This document shows positions 57,766-64,000 of a DNA stretch of 64,000 bases, in pieces (the first letter of the stretch is position 1; every line of letters starts with the position of its first letter). Made by a program: the position numbers and the translations under genes. The notes beneath the pieces are model-generated. The model was not told the DNA's origin, did no database searches, and saw only the letters and a list, made by a program, of their open reading frames with translations. Origin of the DNA: Martelella alba (GTDB lineage: Bacteria > Pseudomonadota > Alphaproteobacteria > Rhizobiales > Rhizobiaceae); the NCBI RefSeq assembly GCF_006516955.1, contig NZ_VHLG01000012.1:165641-229640 (forward strand). The letters run 5' to 3'.

Positions 57766-60462
57766 ATGATCAAGATTTTCCTGATTTCCCTGGTTGCGGT
57801 TCTGACCGCCGCCATGCCGGCGCATGCCGGTCCCGTGGTTGCTGCCATTGGTGCGGTTGCCGGATGGATCGGCTCGCTTGGCGCTGTCGGCCAGTTCATC
57901 GTCGGCACGGTGCTTTCAGTCGGCGTGTCGCTGATCCAGAAAGCACTGACAAAGTCGTCAACCAGTGACACGACGGCAGAGACCGGCGTGACGCTTTTCG
58001 TCCAGATGGGCGACGATCAGCCGGTCACCTTTATTGCCGGGCGCCATGCCACGGCCGGGCGGCGCAAATATGCAGGCACATGGGGTGAGGATGGCAACAC
58101 GCCGAACGCCTTCTTTGTCGACGTCATCGAACTGACCAATCTGCCCGTTTCCGGGCTGGATGCGGTCTGGGCCGGTGATGACAAGGTGACCCTGCTGACC
58201 GGCGAGGAAGATGGCGCGCGCGGCTTTCCCGTGTCCGAATACCGCGTCGACGGCACAGATTACCTTTGGGTCAAATTCTATGATGGCAGCCAGACGGCGG
58301 CAGATGCCTATCTTGTCGACAAGTTCGGCGGTGATGCTGACCGGCCCTATGGCGGGGACAGGATCGGCCGGGGCTGCGCCTATGCGATTGTGACCTGCCG
58401 CTATAATACTGATCTGTTCTCAGGTGTGCCGTCCATGCTGTTCGAAGTGGGATCGATCCCGCTTTATGACCCGCGTGCAGACACAAGCGTTGGCGGTGAG
58501 GGCGATCAGCGCTGGGATGATGCCGCCACATGGGCGCCGTCCAATAACCTCGCGGTGATCATCTATAACGTGATCCGAGGCGTCTATTACGGCGATCAGT
58601 GGATTTATGGCGGTCAGGATCTATCCGCCTATCGTCTGCCCTTTTCCAACTGGGCAGCGGCGATGAATGAATGTGATGCGCTGGTCGACGATGGCAATGG
58701 CAACATGGTTGCGGCTTATCAGGGCGGCTATGAATTCTCCGGCGATGAACGCCCGCTTGACGCCATCGAGAAGCTGCGGCAGGCCTGCAATGCCCGGCTG
58801 GCGGAAGTCGGCGGGATCTTCAAGATACAGGTCGGCGCGCCGGGCAGTGCGGTCTATGCCTTTACTGACGCTGATGTGGTCATTACCAAGGGCCAGACCT
58901 TCAATCCGCATGGATCGCTTGACGATACGGTCAACGCGATTGAGGCGACCTATCCCGAACCGGATGAGAAGTGGTCGAGCAAGGATGCGCCCGGACGCTA
59001 TGACGATACGCTTGAAGCCGATGACGGTGACCGGCGCCTGCCTGCATCGGTGAGCTTTGAGGCCTGCCCCTATGGCGCTCAGGTGCAGCGGCTCATGCTG
59101 GCCATGCTGCAGGATGCAAGGCGGTTTCGCACACATCAGATCTGGCTGCCGCCGGAAGCCTGGCCGCTGGAACCAAACGACGTCGTATCGTGGACAAGCC
59201 TGCGCAATGGCTATTCTGCCAAGAAGTTTCTGGTGATTGCCGCCAGTGCGCCGATGAATGCCAATGTGCTTGTCTCGCTGAAAGAGATCGACCCGGCCGA
59301 TTATGACTGGTCCGCGGCTGACGCCTTGCCGACGGTGACGGGCTGGATCGGCACGATTGAAGCGCCCTATCAGCAGATGACCGGCTGGACGGTGGAGCCG
59401 GCCACCATGGCGGATGGCAACGGGATCGGCCGTCTTGCGGCCATCCGGGTATCCTGCGGGGCGGGGATTGATGGCGTCACCGGGGTTGTCGTGCAGGTGC
59501 GCGAACGCGATAGCGGCGATGTGATCTTTTCCGGGCATCAGTCGGCCTATGAGGATCCCTATAGCTGGATCATCGGGCCATTGCCGCCGCTGACATGGGT
59601 TGAGGCACGCGGCCGGTTTGTCTCGGATCTGGCGATACAGGAATGGTCGGAATGGCTGGCGGTTGAAACGCCGAATGTCTCGTCACTGATTGCCGATCTC
59701 GATGCGCTCGGCGAAGACGTCAAAGCCCGCATGGAAGAGATGCAGAGCGAGCTTGACGACATTGTCGGGCGAAGGCTGGCGGACATTTCCGCAGCATTGT
59801 CGCTTCAGGGCAGTGTCGGCCTGCTGGAGCGAGTTGAAGTGCGCCAGCAGATCGGCGATGCCATTGCCGAGATCGTCACCGAACAGCTTGTGCGGGCCAG
59901 CGAAGACGAGGCGCTTGCACAGACCTTGACGCTTGTCGGGGCGGAAGTGACAGCAGCAACGGCAGCGGTGGCGCAGGAAACGACGGCAAGGGCTGCCGCT
60001 GATGAGGCATTGGCTGAAGAGATCGACACCGTGTCTGTCTCGCTCAATGACAGCTTTGCCGGCGGGCAGATAGCCTTTCGGGCGGCTGCCAATCAGGCGG
60101 GCGTCTCTGCCCGCTATTCGGTGATGCTGCGGGCAGGGACGGGCGGCGACTATATCGAAAGCGGGTTCTTCCTCGAGCTTTACAATGATGGCGGCACGCT
60201 GAAGAGCCGCTTTGCCGTCTCGGCCGATCAGTTCGTCGTTCTCGACAGCAATTCAAAGCCGTTCGTCTATGAGAACGGCACGCTCAAGACCTATGCGCTG
60301 CTGGCCGGATCGCTGAACATCAACAATCTGGTGACGATCAGCGAGGCCGGGCAGATCTCGATCAGATCGGCAAGCTCCGGCCAGCGGCTGGAGATCAATA
60401 ACAGCCTTGTCCAGGTCTATGACGGCAACGGCACCTTGCGGGTGCGCATGGGGATCTGGTGA
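57766..60462 (+). CDS. Tail tip / host-specificity protein (J-like)
   Basis: 898 residues. Starts with a signal-like hydrophobic stretch (KIFLISLVAVLTAAMPAHAG) and a second one (about 25-55), a common N-terminus of phage tail tip proteins. The middle includes fibronectin-like parts (VTGVVVQVRERDSGDVIFSG, PLPPLTWVEARGRFV) and a helical stretch (EDVKARMEEMQSELDDIVGR). The C-terminal DGNGTLRVRMGIW is followed by two short genes of related type. It binds the host surface. The stop overlaps the next start. Confidence 0.85.
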   Translation: MIKIFLISLVAVLTAAMPAHAGPVVAAIGAVAGWIGSLGAVGQFIVGTVLSVGVSLIQKALTKSSTSDTTAETGVTLFVQMGDDQPVTFIAGRHATAGRRKYAGTWGEDGNTPNAFFVDVIELTNLPVSGLDAVWAGDDKVTLLTGEEDGARGFPVSEYRVDGTDYLWVKFYDGSQTAADAYLVDKFGGDADRPYGGDRIGRGCAYAIVTCRYNTDLFSGVPSMLFEVGSIPLYDPRADTSVGGEGDQRWDDAATWAPSNNLAVIIYNVIRGVYYGDQWIYGGQDLSAYRLPFSNWAAAMNECDALVDDGNGNMVAAYQGGYEFSGDERPLDAIEKLRQACNARLAEVGGIFKIQVGAPGSAVYAFTDADVVITKGQTFNPHGSLDDTVNAIEATYPEPDEKWSSKDAPGRYDDTLEADDGDRRLPASVSFEACPYGAQVQRLMLAMLQDARRFRTHQIWLPPEAWPLEPNDVVSWTSLRNGYSAKKFLVIAASAPMNANVLVSLKEIDPADYDWSAADALPTVTGWIGTIEAPYQQMTGWTVEPATMADGNGIGRLAAIRVSCGAGIDGVTGVVVQVRERDSGDVIFSGHQSAYEDPYSWIIGPLPPLTWVEARGRFVSDLAIQEWSEWLAVETPNVSSLIADLDALGEDVKARMEEMQSELDDIVGRRLADISAALSLQGSVGLLERVEVRQQIGDAIAEIVTEQLVRASEDEALAQTLTLVGAEVTAATAAVAQETTARAAADEALAEEIDTVSVSLNDSFAGGQIAFRAAANQAGVSARYSVMLRAGTGGDYIESGFFLELYNDGGTLKSRFAVSADQFVVLDSNSKPFVYENGTLKTYALLAGSLNINNLVTISEAGQISIRSASSGQRLEINNSLVQVYDGNGTLRVRMGIW

Positions 60463-60740
60463 TGACGGCGGGCTTGCAGACATTCGATGCGTCCGGCCGC
60501 ATTGTTCTGGATACCACCAGCCGGACCGGCCGGGTGATCGGTCTCACCACGATCACCGGCACCAGCGGCAGCCATTCGGATAGCGGGCTTTCCACCGGCA
60601 CACCGTTCTTTTTCTTCGCCACCACAAGCCCGGCCGTGGCGAAGGCGGTGACGGTGACAATCTCCGGCACAACGATCAGCTGGACGATTGCCTCTGATCA
60701 GGCGTCCTGGTCCTATCTTCTTGTCTATGGGGTTTACTGA
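60462..60740 (+). CDS. Small tail-tip accessory protein (paralogue 1)
   Basis: 92 residues. Opens TAGLQTFDASGRIVLDTTSR, a motif (Q-x-F/Y-D-x-x-G-x-x-x-L-D) common to small phage tail proteins following the tip gene. A FFFFATTSPA stretch and a short Ser/Thr-rich body follow. The next gene opens in the same way, so these are tandem relatives. Stop overlaps the next ATG (TGATG). Confidence 0.72.
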   Translation: MTAGLQTFDASGRIVLDTTSRTGRVIGLTTITGTSGSHSDSGLSTGTPFFFFATTSPAVAKAVTVTISGTTISWTIASDQASWSYLLVYGVY

Positions 60741-61399
60741 TGACGGCCGGTGTCGAGATCCGCAATGAAAGCGGCATTCTTCAGCTTGATCAGACCTATG
60801 GTGTCTACAAGCTGGTCGATGCCCGGACGATTGCGACGGATGGCAGCAGCAGCATTGTCAGCGGTGCGGCCTTTTACGGTTCCACCTTCTCATACACGGT
60901 GACGGCGGCTGACAGCGCGATTGTCTGCGTCCGGCCGGTGAGCGGCGGGGCCTGCGTCAATGCCGTCATTGCCAGTAATGGCGATGGCACGGTGACCGTC
61001 TCTGGTGCAATCGGCAGCGGAGCGCAGGGGGCAAAAACTGCAGCGCTCTATCTCTTCGATGCCAGCCCCTACACCCATTCCGCTGACAATTACGGGCTTG
61101 AGGTCTTCGACGATCAGGGGCGATCGGTGTTCCATTCGTCCGATCGGATCCTGCGGCTTTCGCAGACCTTTGTAAGCGGGCGGGATATGGCAATCCTGCC
61201 GGTAAAGCCCGCCGTTGCTGTCCGTGACTTCGCGCAACAGGGGCTCTGGTACTATTGGGGCGCCTGGTATCTGACCGGCGACAGTTCCGCGCCGGTCAGC
61301 GTCTATCAATATCCGGTGGCACCGGTGGCGGGGTCTGTGAGCAGCGCCTCCGATCCTGATGTCTCCTATCTCCTCGCTGACGTAACAAACTACCTCTGA
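60740..61399 (+). CDS. Small tail-tip accessory protein (paralogue 2)
   Basis: 219 residues. [20 protein letters not shown] at the start matches the opening of the preceding protein. A second copy of the motif lies inside, at [20 protein letters not shown], so this protein appears to be two related units fused. Ends LLADVTNYL. Likely a fibre-anchoring or receptor-binding subunit. Confidence 0.7.
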   Translation: MTAGVEIRNESGILQLDQTYGVYKLVDARTIATDGSSSIVSGAAFYGSTFSYTVTAADSAIVCVRPVSGGACVNAVIASNGDGTVTVSGAIGSGAQGAKTAALYLFDASPYTHSADNYGLEVFDDQGRSVFHSSDRILRLSQTFVSGRDMAILPVKPAVAVRDFAQQGLWYYWGAWYLTGDSSAPVSVYQYPVAPVAGSVSSASDPDVSYLLADVTNYL

Positions 61400-61409
61400 G
61401 GCTTTCCCC

Positions 61410-62615
61410 ATGACCCTATACACAACGGGCACGGTGACGCTGACCAACGGGTCGGCGGCCGTGACAGGCACCGGCACGGCCTGGCAGACGGCCGTGATCG
61501 CTGGCGGCGTGATTTATCCGGCGGCAGAAGGCAATGCGCTGCCGGTTGCCTCTGTCGACAGTGACACGGCGATCACGGCGGCCGTCACCTGGCAGGGGGC
61601 AACCGGCACCTATGCTTATGCGCTTGCCCGGCAGGATGACAGCCAGCAGGTGATTGCCAATGCCGTGGCGCTGGCCGATTATATCCAGCGGCTCAACAAT
61701 CCGGCGCTCGCCTCCATTGCCGGGCTGACGCCTGCCGCTGACAGGCTGGCCTATTTTACCGGCACAAGTGCTGCGGGCCTTGCGACGCTGACAGCCTTTG
61801 CCCGGTCGCTGCTGGACGATACCGATGCAAGTGCGGCACTGACGACACTTGGCGTTTCCGCCTTTGCCAGAACACTTCTGGATGATGGCGATGCAGCAAC
61901 GGCGCTGGCGACGTTGGGGGCGCTTGCCACATCCGGCGGCACGCTCACCGGCACGCTTGAGACCCGCAACCTGATCGCCAAAACGGGAACCGCCACTCCT
62001 GCAGGCGGGCGGTATTATTCCTACGCCTATGATGACCCGACCAAGCGCGCTTTCTTCTGCGGTTCCCAGCCTTCCGGCGCCCGGCCAAATGCCACGATCG
62101 GCGTCGAAAATGATTCTGAAGGGATCAGCGCCTATCTGATTTTTACCTGCGATGGGGATTTCTCGGTGCCCGGCAGCATTACCGGCGCGGCGAAGAATTT
62201 CCGCATCGATCATCCTGTCATTGATGGAAAGTCTCTGGTCTTCGCCTCGACCGAAAGCCCGCATAACGGCATTGAGGCCTGGGGTACGGCGACACTGGTT
62301 GACGGTCAGGCAACGGTCAATATCGACGTGGCCTGTGGTCTGACGGCCGGAACATGGGCGGCGCTGGCGCAAAACACCATTGTTGTCAGTCTGGTCAATC
62401 AGGATGGCTTTGCCCGCATCCGGCCCGCGAAGATAGACGAAAACGTCTTTGAGATCATCTGCGAGGATGAAACGGCAACCGACACAATCACATGGCTGGT
62501 CAAGGCCGATCGCGTCGATGCTGCCGTGAAGGCGCTCAACTATTGCGATCCGGCGACCGGGCTTCTGATCCCCGAACAGGACAAGCCATCTGAAACAAGC
62601 GAAGGGGTAGCCTGA
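61410..62615 (+). CDS. Tail fibre protein
   Basis: 401 residues. N-terminal strand-rich domain ([19 protein letters not shown]), a central repeat of short helix-turn units [20 protein letters not shown] / [20 protein letters not shown] (about 130-170) as in phage fibre shafts, and a C-terminal domain ([40 protein letters not shown]) seen in fibre tips. Receptor binding is the expected role. Confidence 0.82.
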   Translation: MTLYTTGTVTLTNGSAAVTGTGTAWQTAVIAGGVIYPAAEGNALPVASVDSDTAITAAVTWQGATGTYAYALARQDDSQQVIANAVALADYIQRLNNPALASIAGLTPAADRLAYFTGTSAAGLATLTAFARSLLDDTDASAALTTLGVSAFARTLLDDGDAATALATLGALATSGGTLTGTLETRNLIAKTGTATPAGGRYYSYAYDDPTKRAFFCGSQPSGARPNATIGVENDSEGISAYLIFTCDGDFSVPGSITGAAKNFRIDHPVIDGKSLVFASTESPHNGIEAWGTATLVDGQATVNIDVACGLTAGTWAALAQNTIVVSLVNQDGFARIRPAKIDENVFEIICEDETATDTITWLVKADRVDAAVKALNYCDPATGLLIPEQDKPSETSEGVA

Positions 62616-62854
62616 TGTTTCTTGGTCTTGCTCTTCGCCTTGGTACGGCTTCCGGTGAGGCAGCCGGGTTCAGGCTGACGCCTGCGACACGAACGGACTG
62701 GCCAGCTGACGCGGCCGGGCTTGTGGTCGGCACCATCGTGCCGTCCTCGGATGGCGACTGGGCCAGCTACGACGTTAAGACCGTGGCTGCGAGTGAATGG
62801 CCCGAAGATGACGCGGGCCGCATCGTCGGCACCATTACCCCTGATTTTAGCTGA
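62615..62854 (+). CDS. Small repeat protein between fibre genes
   Basis: 79 residues starting in the fibre stop (TGATG). Two tandem units: TDWPADAAGLVVGTIVPS (about 25-43) and SEWPEDDAGRIVGTITPD (about 60-77). The second unit resembles EWPEDDAARIG in the distal-tail protein at 55992. Probably a strand-rich structural linker; no family known to me. Confidence 0.65.
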   Translation: MFLGLALRLGTASGEAAGFRLTPATRTDWPADAAGLVVGTIVPSSDGDWASYDVKTVAASEWPEDDAGRIVGTITPDFS

Positions 62855-62871
62855 GATGGAGGGTTTGCCCC

Positions 62872-64000
62872 ATGGGTGACACCGCAGAAATCATTTCCGA
62901 TCCGAGCGGCTGGTTCTCGGTCAATGGCATGGATATCCTTGCCGCCCCTGATGCCGTTGCCGGCAGCTATCCGATTGGCTACCGCGTGCTGCGCTCCGGC
63001 AAAGAGATCTTCACCGGCGCAAAGACTGTGACGATCACCGAAGATCCGTATGGGGTTGAGCTCGATGGCGGCGGGCGGATCTGGCCGGGTGTGCTCGCCA
63101 ATATCAATGCTGCGCTCTATCGCCAGACGGCGCTTGCCGCGGGCAGCATTCCGGCCGCCAATGACAATGATATCTGGTTTCCGGCGCCTGAGGTTGATCT
63201 CGCTGAAATCCTGCCGCTCGAACGGCTCGGTGTTTCCACCTATACTGGCGCGGATGGGCTGATCCATGCGGCGGCGGTCGATACGGCCCGGCTAGACTGG
63301 CAGAATGGCAAGCGCCAGCTGGTCATTGAAGGTGAGAGCACCAACGTCATCACCCGATCCAGCCCGACGGCTTTGCTTCCATGGAACGACGGGGCTGTGA
63401 GCAACGGCATCACCGTGACAGTTGTAGGCTATGGCATGCTCGGTGACATGCCTTATGTGGACTACGCGCTTACCGGAACAGCAACGGCCAATCAGTGTGG
63501 TGCTTTTGCCCAGACCGGCCTGTCAAATGCCGCTGCGGTCGCCGGCGAAACATGGACCGCAAGCATCTATACGCAGCTGATCAGCGGGGAATGGCCGGCC
63601 GGGATCATTCTCGGCTCCGGCGTCTATGAGCAGCAGGACAACACATATCTGACGGGCACCGGTCCCGGTGAGGTGCCGGTGGCCAGTCTGACCCGCCTGT
63701 CGCGGACACGCACCCTGACCGAGGCGGCGACCAATCTTGTCCGCTCGGCAATCCAGGTCGCGAACATGACGGCGGGGGTGACGACGTTCAACGGCCAGGT
63801 TGTCCGGCTTGCCGGCTGGTCGCTGGAAAAGAAGCCCGGCCCGACTTCGCTGATCCAGACGCTGAGCGATGCCGCCGTCACCCGCGCCGAAGATGATTGC
63901 CGCCTGTCCGACAAGGCCGTTGCCATCCTGAACCGCGATCAGTGGACGATGCTGCTCGACTGTATTGCCGCCAATGTGAATGATGGCGAGCCGAGCGTTA
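62872..64000 (+). CDS. Large tail-fibre/spike protein (3' end beyond window)
   Basis: The frame opens at ATG 62872, 17 bases after the previous stop, with GGAGGG 11 bases upstream, and stays open to the window edge (over 375 codons). Early part GDTAEIISDPSGWFSVNGMD; a middle segment DWQNGKRQLVIEGESTNVIT is the V-E-G-x-x-T-N-hydrophobic motif found before lectin-like domains in phage spikes and structural proteins; later RAEDDCRLSDKAVAILNRDQ. Receptor-binding or carbohydrate-binding spike is likely. Confidence 0.75.
   Translation, partial: MGDTAEIISDPSGWFSVNGMDILAAPDAVAGSYPIGYRVLRSGKEIFTGAKTVTITEDPYGVELDGGGRIWPGVLANINAALYRQTALAAGSIPAANDNDIWFPAPEVDLAEILPLERLGVSTYTGADGLIHAAAVDTARLDWQNGKRQLVIEGESTNVITRSSPTALLPWNDGAVSNGITVTVVGYGMLGDMPYVDYALTGTATANQCGAFAQTGLSNAAAVAGETWTASIYTQLISGEWPAGIILGSGVYEQQDNTYLTGTGPGEVPVASLTRLSRTRTLTEAATNLVRSAIQVANMTAGVTTFNGQVVRLAGWSLEKKPGPTSLIQTLSDAAVTRAEDDCRLSDKAVAILNRDQWTMLLDCIAANVNDGEPSV

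Larger units (their letters stand above)
31340..64000. mobile_element. HK97-like siphovirus prophage inserted at tRNA-Thr(CGT); right end outside window
   Basis: From the tRNA 3' end, the order is integrase, SSB, repressor/Cro switch, early regulators, primase, SF3 helicase, HNH, terminases, portal, protease, capsid, connectors, tail chaperone, tape measure, tail tip and fibres, still continuing at 64,000. All structural genes are intact and on one strand. attR and lysis genes are not seen. The exact attL core cannot be fixed without attR. Confidence 0.95.

Overview
The window looks like chromosome of a Rhizobiales (Hyphomicrobiales) alphaproteobacterium, most likely Rhizobiaceae. Grounds: GC-rich coding DNA with alphaproteobacterial codon use, a nadABC operon headed by a NadQ/NrtR-type regulator, a CCCCGTG-ACAAG-CACGGGG dispersed palindrome of the rhizobial type, a GcrA-family protein, and HK97-like phage genes with gene-transfer-agent-like tail proteins. 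I cannot name the genus from the sequence alone.

Bases 1-31,340 are ordinary chromosome. In order: the 3' part of class Ib ribonucleotide reductase nrdF; a membrane-anchored DUF2778/L,D-transpeptidase-like protein; a five-gene minus-strand operon joining a FecBCD-type metal/chelate ABC importer to two poorly known proteins (a duplicated ThuA/amidotransferase-like protein and an FmdE-like protein); an SLC13/TrkA-C permease; nadQ-nadABC with a clear tandem operator; a PI-PLC/GDPD-like secreted protein; a Nudix hydrolase; a GH3 beta-glucosidase with PA14 domain and a divergent TetR regulator; a complete dppABCDF-type peptide importer; a small exported protein of unknown function behind AT-rich DNA; a YegD-like Hsp70; a phosphate acyltransferase; a MliC-type lysozyme inhibitor; a small ATPase; glyoxalase I; an EamA exporter; and tRNA-Thr(CGT).

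From the 3' end of tRNA-Thr to the right edge (about 31.34-64.0 kb, unfinished) lies an HK97-like siphovirus prophage. Its leftward arm carries integrase, a small protein, SSB, an HD hydrolase and a 51-residue membrane protein. A CI/LexA-type repressor follows, flanked on both sides by matching CCCATTT-type operators, then a Cro-like protein. The rightward early region has small regulators, a GcrA-like protein with two HTH units, a C5-methyltransferase-like protein, a minus-strand HicAB pair with twin operators, a zinc-finger primase and a P4/D5-type SF3 helicase. After these comes a 360-bp GGACG/CGTCC palindromic region that I propose as the replication origin. HNH, small and large terminase, portal, protease, capsid, connector, tail, tape-measure, tail-tip and fibre genes follow in standard order. 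A minus-strand, AT-richer gene for a two-TM, coiled-coil, pentapeptide-repeat protein (36.8-37.9 kb) is the clearest cargo gene and a candidate immunity or superinfection-exclusion factor. Lysis genes and attR must lie beyond the window.
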